64,000 nucleotides of DNA from NCBI GenBank assembly GCA_905197485.1, contig CAJJYZ010000002.1, positions 1 through 64,000 of the forward strand. Reading direction: 5' to 3'. The number at the start of each line of letters is the position of its first letter. The first letter of the stretch is position 1. This DNA comes from an uncultured Lachnospiraceae bacterium. GTDB taxonomy: Bacteria > Bacillota > Clostridia > Lachnospirales > Lachnospiraceae. The position numbers were made by a program, and so were the translations under genes. Shown here one piece after another: positions 51,420 through 58,698 of the stretch. Below the pieces are notes generated by a model that was not told the DNA's origin, ran no database searches, and saw only the letters and a list, made by a program, of their open reading frames with translations.

Positions 51420-53297
51420 TTACTTAAACGGGAGCTCTTCTTGCACGTCTTCGTAGCTTACAAATCCATCTTTGTCCGCCTTTATCTCCGCATTCTCTTG
51501 CCTTGACAGACTCAGCCACACACATCTGCAGGAAACACCATCTATCTTCTTGACCTTTGTAAGCTGGTTATTCTGCGTTTGTAATAATCCGTTCTTGTCT
51601 GCCCATGAAAGGAATGATTTCTTTGAAAATCCACCTTCTTTGCAAATCTGATCAAACGCTGAATTGTAAAAAATAGCATATCCATTTTCTAACATCCCCC
51701 ATTTCTCACAATTTGTTGCATTATCGAATCTTTGAGCGTTCATGTGGACTTTATCTTGCACGAAGTTATAGCACCTCTCATTGTCTGACACCGCATTTCG
51801 GTCAATTAAACACTTTTCAGCATCTTCTATAGAAATATACTGCCCATCCTTAAAGATGTGATCTGTGACGATTTTATCGGCTGTGAGAACGATTGCAAGT
51901 GACATGCTCTGCTTCTGCATCTTGTCCGTGTTAAACAGCTCTTTCTGAAATTCTTCTTGAATCTCACGAATCTTATCAATACCGATTTCTCGGATAATTT
52001 CTACGAATCTCTTTCCGGCGAATCCATAGTTTCTCTTGACTATATTAGCTGTCTTTTGCGGATCATCATAAACACTCTCACCGCATTCGACTTCCAGTAT
52101 TCTGTTAATAGCACCGCCTTGATTGACATAGCTGCTTAATGGTCGCTCCCCATTACAGATGATGACATTTTTCCAACGGTTCTCTCGATTGATTCCTAAA
52201 TCTTTATTAGAACGAGATTTTCCCTTGCCGGAACATAAGTCATAAACGATTCCCTCAAAATTATCCCGGATCCTTGCAGAAGTTTTACTTGTATCATCTA
52301 AAAACATTGGAAGATTGTTTAGCATATCCGCCTTTGCTTCCAACGCAACATCCGTTGTTTTGAAATCTCCGATATATCTACTTTCATCCGGATTCGCCCA
52401 AACCGAGGTGGCAACCATAAGAGAGACTGTCTTACCACCTTCCGTTTCGCCCCATAAATCTACAAAGAACGGAAGCCCACCGAGTAAATGAACAAGAACA
52501 CTTGAAAAAGATGCGGAAAGTAGAAATTTTGTTTCTATACGTCCCTTTTTGCGAAGTTCTCTCATGTGATCTAGCCAAATTTCAAAATCCCCACATTCTG
52601 AAACGCTTTCGAATGTCTGCTTGAACCTTGTATCTCCATCAAAAAGGATCTCTGTATCGTAGGGAATGAATTGATTTCCATTCCAACCAAGTTTGCTGGT
52701 AGAATACTGAACGTCTATGTAATCATCGTTTCCGTTTTCTACATCTGCCAAGTATTTCACTAACAGCTTTGCGTTTTCGGACGTCACTGCAATTCCTTTT
52801 CCGGACAATGCAACAATCTTACTCGCAGACGTTACCATGATTTTGGGTACAATAATTTCGTTCCAACGATTATTCCTTTTGTATGCTAATTTAAGCTGCT
52901 CTTCTCCAGTTTCAAGATTCTTCAAGCGCTCTATCGGAAGTATCGGATGATAACAAGCCACCTCTTCCAACTGTCCTGATGTTTGAGCAAAGATTCCGTT
53001 ATCTTCGGCAATCCATCCGCCACAATACATCTTTTCGTAAGGACCGGCGAAGTTCGTGTAGTTTTCTAGTGTACAAATCGGTTTTGATTCCTTTTCAAGC
53101 TTTTTCATATCTCGATCTGCCTGATTGTATCCCTTGATCAATTCGTCGAAATCTGAAACAACACCGCATTTCTTCGCTTGCTGTCTTAACTGTATTTTCG
53201 TTCTAGAGCGAGTAATTGGATCTTCAATAGAGTACAGATTTTCAAATACTTCATCTGATAAAACATCGTCTGCACTCATATCTTTAATTTCTTTCAC
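51420..53297 (-). CDS. DUF927-type replicative helicase/primase protein
   Basis: A 625-residue ATPase. The DUF927 region spans about 100-450, with Walker A GETEGGKT (Lys289), Walker B FLDDTSK and NGERPLSSYVNQGGA. These proteins act with CHC2 primase subunits in phage DNA replication. It lies 4 bases downstream of the CHC2 gene and before an iteron cluster. The C-terminus ends EELPF-K, like SSB-type acidic tips that dock replication partners. Confidence 0.85.
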   Translation of the reverse strand: MKEIKDMSADDVLSDEVFENLYSIEDPITRSRTKIQLRQQAKKCGVVSDFDELIKGYNQADRDMKKLEKESKPICTLENYTNFAGPYEKMYCGGWIAEDNGIFAQTSGQLEEVACYHPILPIERLKNLETGEEQLKLAYKRNNRWNEIIVPKIMVTSASKIVALSGKGIAVTSENAKLLVKYLADVENGNDDYIDVQYSTSKLGWNGNQFIPYDTEILFDGDTRFKQTFESVSECGDFEIWLDHMRELRKKGRIETKFLLSASFSSVLVHLLGGLPFFVDLWGETEGGKTVSLMVATSVWANPDESRYIGDFKTTDVALEAKADMLNNLPMFLDDTSKTSARIRDNFEGIVYDLCSGKGKSRSNKDLGINRENRWKNVIICNGERPLSSYVNQGGAINRILEVECGESVYDDPQKTANIVKRNYGFAGKRFVEIIREIGIDKIREIQEEFQKELFNTDKMQKQSMSLAIVLTADKIVTDHIFKDGQYISIEDAEKCLIDRNAVSDNERCYNFVQDKVHMNAQRFDNATNCEKWGMLENGYAIFYNSAFDQICKEGGFSKKSFLSWADKNGLLQTQNNQLTKVKKIDGVSCRCVWLSLSRQENAEIKADKDGFVSYEDVQEELPFK

Positions 53298-53301
53298 CTT
53301 C

Positions 53302-53784
53302 TCACCTCTTTTCGTTCAGAACTTCGTGAATATATAATTGCTTTGTCAAAGCATTGGAGCAATCACACCACACATCACTGAATGGCTCGGATTTCTTCAT
53401 CCAATCTCTGTAAATGTCAATCAACATATTGTTCAGTTCCTTTTTTCTTTTTAGCTTTATTTCTTCTTTTTTTCGCTGTTCTTCCTGTTTTTTTAATCTG
53501 TAAACAGATAATTTTGATTGAAATGTCGGTTTTTCGTAAGTTCCGCCAAGACTGTAAAATGCTGTCTTAAAATCGCAGTTATCCATTCTTTGAATGAATG
53601 TGAAGATATCTCCGTTCGCTCCACATCCGAAACAATGGTAACTGTCTTGATAGATTTTCATAGATGCATCATGATCGCCTTTATGAAATGGGCATCTTAT
53701 AAATCCCGCTCTATTTGGATGCAGTCCGTATCTTTCTACAATTTCCTGCATGCTGTACGTGTTTTTTATTTCTTCCTTAGTCAT
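53302..53784 (-). CDS. CHC2 zinc-binding primase domain protein
   Basis: A 160-residue protein with the primase zinc finger Cys31, His34, Cys51, Cys54 (RCPFHKGDHDAS, HCFGCGANGD). It lacks a catalytic TOPRIM domain and so probably works with the DUF927 protein. The C-terminal half is basic and helical. It overlaps the nuclease gene by 8 bases. Confidence 0.88.
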   Translation of the reverse strand: MTKEEIKNTYSMQEIVERYGLHPNRAGFIRCPFHKGDHDASMKIYQDSYHCFGCGANGDIFTFIQRMDNCDFKTAFYSLGGTYEKPTFQSKLSVYRLKKQEEQRKKEEIKLKRKKELNNMLIDIYRDWMKKSEPFSDVWCDCSNALTKQLYIHEVLNEKR

Positions 53785-54280
53785 TGCTTAATATCTCGAT
53801 AATCCTTTTGCCTGTTTCCGCCTTTGTACAGAATTCAAATCTTACATTGTATCGATCACGAATTGTACATAGGGACTTATAAAGCTGATTCCCGTCAACC
53901 GCTTTGGCAGATACCACATATTTCTCCCGTTTTCCATTGACCACTCGCCATTTGACTTCATGTTTTCTTGGATTTTTCCAAAAATACACATCTTCTAGGC
54001 AAGTTATATCTCTTCCGTGTTCTACTAAAATTACTAGTTGAATTCCTGCATCGATTGCCTTTAATAACTCTCTCTTGAATCGTTCATGCTGTTGGCAGAC
54101 ATTTCCGCATAATTCTTGTAAATTCTGTTTTCTATCAATAATCAGCCTTGGATTGTCAAGGGACATATAGTCCCCGACCATCAATTTACTTGAAAAATGC
54201 TTCACTCCGCATTCATCAAATGTTTTTATAATTTTAGTAATTGCCCTGGCTTTTTCTCTTGAATCAATTTGAATATCCAC
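53777..54280 (-). CDS. ERCC4-type (XPF/Mus81-like) nuclease
   Basis: A 167-residue protein with the ERCC4 nuclease motifs IDSREK (4-9), VGDYM (about 38) and LIIDRKQNLQEL (about 46-57), whose Asp/Glu-Arg-Lys residues bind metal. It may cut branched DNA during recombination. It lies between the ssDNA-binding DUF669 gene and the primase gene. Confidence 0.85.
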   Translation of the reverse strand: MDIQIDSREKARAITKIIKTFDECGVKHFSSKLMVGDYMSLDNPRLIIDRKQNLQELCGNVCQQHERFKRELLKAIDAGIQLVILVEHGRDITCLEDVYFWKNPRKHEVKWRVVNGKREKYVVSAKAVDGNQLYKSLCTIRDRYNVRFEFCTKAETGKRIIEILSND

Positions 54281-54291
54281 AGAATCACCGC

Positions 54292-54897
54292 CTAGCTAAA
54301 TGGAAGTTCTTCATCAATTCCATCCGGAATATTCATGAACCCATCACCTGCCGGAGTGGAATTTGGATGATATCCATTAACGTGATTCTTATATGCTTGC
54401 GTTTCTGACATATCCGGGATTGCTGCATCTTTTACTTTGTCTGTAGAAACGAACCATCTTAAAACTCTTTTTTCTCGTTCTTTTCCATCGTAGTAATCCA
54501 TTTGAGGACCAAATACACCGCCCACCAACTTATTCTTAAACTGAGATCCAAAGTTTTCTCCCCATTGGGTAGTAAATCCATTGTTTGAATGCTCTACGCA
54601 AGTAATGAATGTTTTGAATGCTTTGCTACAGTCTCCATTGTCGTTTTCTGTTAAAATATATGATGTTGCCTGATTAGACCATTTTTTCTCTGGTCGAATA
54701 TCATTTTTGAATGATTCCATGAAATATCCTGCTTGTTTATCATTGTGTGCAAAATCGAATGATACTTTAATCATGTCTTTTCCTGTTTTAGATTTCGTTT
54801 CTAAAACTTCTTTAATTACAAGATAGTGTCCACCAAGTTCTACCGGTGTAAATTCTCCTTGAGCTTGTGTTTTTTCAAAATTATTAGGTTTTTTCAT
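54292..54897 (-). CDS. DUF669 protein, probable phage ssDNA-binding protein
   Basis: A 201-residue protein of the DUF669 family, an OB-fold-like single-strand binding protein. KVSFDFAHNDKQAGYF and the basic-aromatic phrases match, and the acidic tip DEELPFS resembles the docking tail of SSB. It follows the Sak4-like ATPase gene by one base. Confidence 0.82.
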   Translation of the reverse strand: MKKPNNFEKTQAQGEFTPVELGGHYLVIKEVLETKSKTGKDMIKVSFDFAHNDKQAGYFMESFKNDIRPEKKWSNQATSYILTENDNGDCSKAFKTFITCVEHSNNGFTTQWGENFGSQFKNKLVGGVFGPQMDYYDGKEREKRVLRWFVSTDKVKDAAIPDMSETQAYKNHVNGYHPNSTPAGDGFMNIPDGIDEELPFS

Positions 54898-54898
54898 A

Positions 54899-55540
54899 TT
54901 AAAATTCCTCCAATGCTTTAATTACTTCTACAATATCGTTGTCGATCTCAAATTCTTCGAATGCTCCCAACGGAGATTTCGCTGTACTGTTGTTTGCTCT
55001 TGTCTCAAATTTATACTGTCCATCAACACATTTGCTTAGAAGAACTGTTGTGAATTTACTCTCAAGCACAATCTTGTCCAGTTTCTTTCCCGAAGTCTTA
55101 ATTCTTGTGAACATATATCCGTTCTCATCATGATCAGTTTGAGTGTGAGCGGTGAAAATGATTGTCAGATCATCTCTGTATGTATAACACTCACAAACTA
55201 AATCCCATACGCACGCTGCTAGATCAACCCACTTGTCGTATCCTTTTTCCTTGCTTCTGCGCATTTCGTCCGCAACCATAAGCCCGTTGATTGTATCAAC
55301 CACGATAACTTTAATATTCGGACAATTCTCTGCTAATCTCTTAATGAACTGTCTAACAACATTGGCATCGTCCGTAGCTTTATAGTTCTTATTCTCAGCG
55401 TTGTACTGACTTCTCCAACCCTTCCAAGATAGTCCCTTGCAATCTGCATCAATATAATATGTTGTCTTCGGATCTAAATTTCTCATACTGGTTGTTTTTC
55501 CTGAACCGGACTCCCCGGCAATGCAAATTACTTTACTCAT
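54899..55540 (-). CDS. Sak4-like recombination ATPase
   Basis: A 213-residue RecA-fold ATPase with Walker A GESGSGKT (9-16) and Walker B KVIVVDT (about 98). This short AAA_24/Sak4 type mediates single-strand annealing with a phage SSB; the DUF669 gene next to it fits that role. Confidence 0.85.
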   Translation of the reverse strand: MSKVICIAGESGSGKTTSMRNLDPKTTYYIDADCKGLSWKGWRSQYNAENKNYKATDDANVVRQFIKRLAENCPNIKVIVVDTINGLMVADEMRRSKEKGYDKWVDLAACVWDLVCECYTYRDDLTIIFTAHTQTDHDENGYMFTRIKTSGKKLDKIVLESKFTTVLLSKCVDGQYKFETRANNSTAKSPLGAFEEFEIDNDIVEVIKALEEF

Positions 55541-55747
55541 TTATTCTTCCTCCTTGTCGTACACAACTCTTTTTGATGCTTCTAAAATTAAAATGCTTGC
55601 CAACTCTTTCATGGATAATGTAGACTCGTTGTACACCTCAACCAATGCATTGTAAGCATCAGCGGACACACGGACTACTTCTTGCTTCGCTGTTGTGCAT
55701 TTCTTTCTTGCTGGAATATGTACATTCCAATCTGAATTATTTGCCAT
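55541..55747 (-). CDS. Small phage protein, ribbon-helix-helix-like
   Basis: A 68-residue protein. EVVRVSADAYNALVEVYNESTLSMKELA looks like a beta strand followed by two helices, as in ribbon-helix-helix regulators. It abuts the ATPase gene (stop and start adjacent). It might regulate early genes. Confidence 0.6.
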   Translation of the reverse strand: MANNSDWNVHIPARKKCTTAKQEVVRVSADAYNALVEVYNESTLSMKELASILILEASKRVVYDKEEE

Positions 55748-55758
55748 TGTTATTCCTC

Positions 55759-56223
55759 CTATTTAATTTGAATATTATTGTTTTCAACGAGTTTTACACC
55801 TTCAAGCTCTATCCCATCTTTAAGCGCTTTCTTGACTTTTGTCTTGTCTACCGTAGGGTCAGAGTATTTTAAGTAATCGTTGTCAAGTTTCGTGATATCT
55901 TCCACTTCCACGGATTCTGATTTTCTGTAAGAAATACTTACTTTAGAAGTTTTGAACTTTTCCCCTGCAAGGAACTTGGATAAGTATTCTTTCAAGCTCT
56001 TTGCTTTGTTCTCACATACTTGTTGACGTTTTGCTAAATTGTTTTTCTCTGCTTTTACCGCCTCAGCTTCTGCCAGTAAATCTTTAATCCATAATGCGAT
56101 GTTTTCCACTTTGTCATCGAACGCCATTTGAAGCTCATTCAAGCGATCTCCGTCAATAATTTCTCCTGTCTCCATATCTACACAATTTAAAATTGCTTCA
56201 TTAATTTCATACAAACTATTCAT
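55759..56223 (-). CDS. Siphovirus Gp157-family protein
   Basis: A 154-residue protein with the Gp157 pattern: NSLYEINEAILNCVD, then DKVENIALWIKDLLAEAEAVKAE, then KTSKVSISYRKSESV. Members occur with Sak-type recombination genes and have been linked to phage resistance in streptococci. The start at 56223 has AAGGAG upstream and overlaps the previous stop. Confidence 0.88.
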   Translation of the reverse strand: MNSLYEINEAILNCVDMETGEIIDGDRLNELQMAFDDKVENIALWIKDLLAEAEAVKAEKNNLAKRQQVCENKAKSLKEYLSKFLAGEKFKTSKVSISYRKSESVEVEDITKLDNDYLKYSDPTVDKTKVKKALKDGIELEGVKLVENNNIQIK

Positions 56224-56446
56224 TTTCTGCTTTCTCCTTCTTTCCAAAAAGAATCTCTTCTACATCATCCTGTGTCATTTGCTTTGTTTCTTCTCCAAAC
56301 GGAACGATTCCAAGAATTGCCAATACATCTTGCACGGATGGATATTCGGCGAAATTGGCATATCTACACACGCATTCAAGCGTTATTAGAAATTCTTCTG
56401 GGCTGTAGGAATTTACCTCCGCATAATTAATTTTGTAACTTCTCAT
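56216..56446 (-). CDS. Phage early protein, unknown
   Basis: A 76-residue acidic protein with the phrase YPSVQDVLAILGIVPFGEE and an acidic tail. It is overlapped by the Gp157 gene. Function not recognised. Confidence 0.58.
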   Translation of the reverse strand: MRSYKINYAEVNSYSPEEFLITLECVCRYANFAEYPSVQDVLAILGIVPFGEETKQMTQDDVEEILFGKKEKAENE

Positions 56447-56515
56447 TGCTTTTTACCTCTTTCTCAACTACAATAAAACTGAATATTTACTTGAGCGCTT
56501 AAGGATTGCCGTCCA

Positions 56516-56707
56516 CTAATAAGCGCTCTTTTCTAATTTTGTGGAATATTTGTACCAAATATCGGCAAATTCACACATTGCCAAACCTAAAAATGACACA
56601 ACGATATTGAATATTTCAAACCCACTATGAATAGCCATCACTACAATCGCCCATCCGATTAGTTTCTGTATGTACGCAAACCCTTTAACGTTGATACAAA
56701 TCTTCAC
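56516..56707 (-). CDS. Small membrane protein
   Basis: A 63-residue protein with two hydrophobic segments (LIGWAIVVMAIHSGF, IFNIVVSFLGLAMC). The start is GTG at 56707 with AAAGGAGGG upstream. It may alter the host envelope or exclude other phages; role unknown. Confidence 0.55.
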   Translation of the reverse strand: MKICINVKGFAYIQKLIGWAIVVMAIHSGFEIFNIVVSFLGLAMCEFADIWYKYSTKLEKSAY

Positions 56708-56730
56708 TGCTTGTCCCTCCTTTCTACCGC

Positions 56731-56850
56731 TTACGCGGTCTTATCCTCTCTTTTCTTCATCTCGGTCATAACCACCGATTCCTGATCCTCAAGCAGTGTC
56801 ACCAACAATTTCTTGATAAACTCTTCTCGTTTTTTCATTTCTTCATTCAC
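56731..56850 (-). CDS. 39-residue charged peptide
   Basis: A GTG start behind GAGAGGTGG opens a 39-codon charged helical frame (EEMKKREEFIKKLLVTLLED). It sits in the gap between two early genes and was missed by length filters. Confidence 0.5.
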   Translation of the reverse strand: MNEEMKKREEFIKKLLVTLLEDQESVVMTEMKKREDKTA

Positions 56851-56870
56851 ACTTACCACCTCTCTAAAAT

Positions 56871-57197
56871 CTATGTACTATGGTTTGTACTTGTTGCATT
56901 GTCCACTAGGATCATTCCTCTTTCCTTGAGTTCTTCTTCTACTTTTTCCCGGATACTTCCGTAATGTTCTATCCATTCTTTCTCCGCATTTTTTACTGCG
57001 ATCTTTGTCGCTTTATCCAAGCATTCTATTTCTTTATCCCGAAAAGTGAATGTTATGCTTTCGCATCCGCTTATAATTGCATAACTAATCTTTTGTTCAA
57101 TGCGCGCAAACACTTTATCATCTTCTATTTCTTCCGAAAATGATGCTACAGAAAGCATTTGGCTTATGCATGTAAGCTCAAATCTCTCAAATGTCAT
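56871..57197 (-). CDS. Phage early protein, unknown
   Basis: A 108-residue helical protein (MTFERFELTCISQML at the start). AGGGAGGTG precedes the ATG. It is separated from the cro-like gene by a plus-strand gene and a 40-codon gene. Function unknown. Confidence 0.6.
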   Translation of the reverse strand: MTFERFELTCISQMLSVASFSEEIEDDKVFARIEQKISYAIISGCESITFTFRDKEIECLDKATKIAVKNAEKEWIEHYGSIREKVEEELKERGMILVDNATSTNHST

Positions 57198-57220
57198 ACT
57201 CTATCACCTCCCTATTTCTA

Positions 57221-57249
57221 TTGTCATTTCTTCTCAACTCTCCTATACT
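57221..57249 (+). promoter_or_regulatory. Rightward promoter of the 57302 gene
   Basis: TTGTCA (57221-57226), 17 bp, TATACT (57244-57249) lies 52 bases before the start codon. Confidence 0.55.
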
Positions 57250-57301
57250 GTAATCACAGGCATCTGCCAATGCCGAGTAAAAAGAAAGGAGAATATTAAA
57301 T

Positions 57302-57523
57302 ATGTACGACGTTTATTTTTCATATTTCGATGGAAACGATTGCCTTTGTAAAGATATAGTTAAAATCGAGACTCCTACCTCATCTGGAGTAAAAGCTTAT
57401 TCCGGTGATGAAATTGCATCTCAGAATTTTAGAATTCGTTCGGAATTTTATCTTTACAGTTCTAATGCAAGTTACACTGTTTCCGCAACTGGATTAAAAT
57501 CTATCGAAATCAGAAAGAAATAA
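57302..57523 (+). CDS. Small rightward prophage gene inside the early lytic region
   Basis: A 73-residue beta-rich protein (MYDVYFSYFDGNDCLCKDIV, then SNASYTVSATGLKSIEI). AAAGGAG lies 10 bases before the ATG and a promoter stands upstream. It opposes the long leftward transcript, so it may be a moron expressed from the dormant prophage. Function not recognised. Confidence 0.62.
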   Translation: MYDVYFSYFDGNDCLCKDIVKIETPTSSGVKAYSGDEIASQNFRIRSEFYLYSSNASYTVSATGLKSIEIRKK

Positions 57524-57528
57524 TCTTT

Positions 57529-57651
57529 CTATACCAGAACCTCTATACTAATTTCTGTATTGGGGTTCTCTCTCTTTATATCTTCTGCTTTCTTTAAAAC
57601 ATCGCTAATATCATCCATCCTAGTTATACGGAAAATTATTTTTATTCGCAT
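57529..57651 (-). CDS. 40-residue phage protein
   Basis: Begins MRIKIIFRITRMDDISDVLK. AGGAGG lies 6 bases before the ATG. It is the second gene after the leftward promoter, directly after the cro-like gene. The compact beta-alpha-beta pattern is unrecognised. Confidence 0.62.
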   Translation of the reverse strand: MRIKIIFRITRMDDISDVLKKAEDIKRENPNTEISIEVLV

Positions 57652-57716
57652 CTCTTCACCTCCTACTCTTCTGTTTGAAATAGATAATCCAATGTTTAAT
57701 AAGTCGCATTGTCTCG

Positions 57717-57920
57717 TTATGTGACATTTAAATTAAAAAAAATTTCTTGTACAGTCCTATGATAATATTTGGCAATTTCAATTTTAATAGAATCCCTAGG
57801 AATTCTTTTTTCAAGCTCGTACATAGCTAACGTAGATGTAGCGATTCCAAGGTCTTTTGCTACTTGTTCTTGTGTTTTATCACCTCTTAACTGTACAAGA
57901 ATTTTCCCAAATCCTTTCAT
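57717..57920 (-). CDS. Cro-like XRE-family repressor
   Basis: A 67-residue helix-turn-helix protein (KILVQLRGDKTQEQVAKDLG, then STLAMYELEKRIPR). It is the first gene of the leftward lytic transcript and stands opposite the CI-like gene, which is the classical place of Cro. It probably binds the shared TCAC-N5-GTGA sites. Confidence 0.85.
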   Translation of the reverse strand: MKGFGKILVQLRGDKTQEQVAKDLGIATSTLAMYELEKRIPRDSIKIEIAKYYHRTVQEIFFNLNVT

Positions 57921-57941
57921 TTATTCATCTCCTTTCATCCG

Positions 57942-57954
57942 TCACCTTTCGTGA
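57942..57954. promoter_or_regulatory. Phage operator 1
   Basis: TCAC-CTTTC-GTGA, a 13-bp dyad just downstream of the leftward promoter -10, within the start of the cro transcript. Confidence 0.75.
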
Positions 57955-57962
57955 CTAATTGC

Positions 57963-57991
57963 ATGATATCATCTGACCAACTATATGTCAA
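57963..57991 (-). promoter_or_regulatory. Leftward lytic promoter
   Basis: On the minus strand TTGACA (57991-57986), 17 bp, TATCAT (57968-57963). It drives the cro-like gene and the lytic region; operators 1 and 2 flank it. Confidence 0.78.
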
Positions 57992-58000
57992 TAGATTTTT

Positions 58001-58013
58001 TCACATTTTGTGA
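58001..58013. promoter_or_regulatory. Phage operator 2
   Basis: TCAC-ATTTT-GTGA, a 13-bp dyad 10 bases upstream of the leftward -35. Confidence 0.75.
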
Positions 58014-58023
58014 CAATTCTTCA

Positions 58024-58052
58024 TTTACTTTATTCACGATATGTGATAAAAT
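58024..58052 (+). promoter_or_regulatory. Rightward repressor promoter with operator 3
   Basis: TTTACT (58024-58029), 17 bp, TAAAAT (58047-58052). The dyad TCAC-GATAT-GTGA (58034-58046) fills the spacer, so repressor binding there would shut this promoter (autoregulation). Confidence 0.68.
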
Positions 58053-58076
58053 ACTTTTAACAGGAGGAAACTAAGA

Positions 58077-58469
58077 ATGGGAAACTTTCAAAATGTTTTT
58101 AAACAATTGAGAATTTCAAGTGGATTGACGCAACAAGAAGTAGCTGATAAATTAGGAATTTCCCGTAGCACTATTGGAATGTACGAAACAGGTGCACGCG
58201 AACCAGATTATGCAACACTTGAAATGATAGCCGATTTCTTTAATGTAGACATCGACTATTTATTGGGACGTACGAACAAAACAACCGTACTTCCAGAATC
58301 TACCTATTATTTAAATGACGATGCTCGCGATCTGGCACAGTTCATGTTCGAAAATCCTGAATACAAGGTATTGTTTGATGCGTCTCGCAAAGTAAAAAAG
58401 GAAGATATTGAATTTGTAAAACAGATGATAGACCGAATGCGGGGTGATTCTGATGACACAGGATATTAA
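58077..58469 (+). CDS. CI/ImmR-like prophage repressor
   Basis: A 130-residue XRE-family protein. The DNA-binding domain (6-62) reads KQLRISSGLTQQEVADKLGI and SRSTIGMYETGAREPDY. The C-terminal helical part (about 75-125) replaces the usual peptidase domain, so it is not self-cleaving like LexA/CI. The next gene encodes an ImmA-like protease that probably removes it, as in ICEBs1. AGGAGG precedes the start. Confidence 0.88.
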   Translation: MGNFQNVFKQLRISSGLTQQEVADKLGISRSTIGMYETGAREPDYATLEMIADFFNVDIDYLLGRTNKTTVLPESTYYLNDDARDLAQFMFENPEYKVLFDASRKVKKEDIEFVKQMIDRMRGDSDDTGY

Positions 58470-58677
58470 TGTTTACTTAGCGGATATGCCAGCAACCATA
58501 CCGGCATACTCCGTCTCCAATCCAGATTTCAGTTATACGATAGTTCTGAATTCGAGATTGAATTACGAACAACAACTGAAGGCGTATCATCACGAAATGT
58601 TACATATCGAGAATGGTGATTACCACAAAAGCTGTACTGCTGACATCATTGAATGTTACGCACATGCATTAAAATAA
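58453..58677 (+). CDS. Short ImmA/IrrE-type metallopeptidase
   Basis: A 74-residue protein. The zinc motif HHEMLH (HExxH) lies near residue 46, with a downstream acidic IIECYAHA that may give the third ligand. It is shorter than typical ImmA (about 130-170). The ATG at 58453 has GGGG 5 bases upstream and overlaps the repressor gene. Expected to cut the repressor after DNA damage (inference from ImmR/ImmA). Confidence 0.78.
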   Translation: MTQDINVYLADMPATIPAYSVSNPDFSYTIVLNSRLNYEQQLKAYHHEMLHIENGDYHKSCTADIIECYAHALK

Positions 58678-58698
58678 TGAAAAAGGAAGAGAGATACT

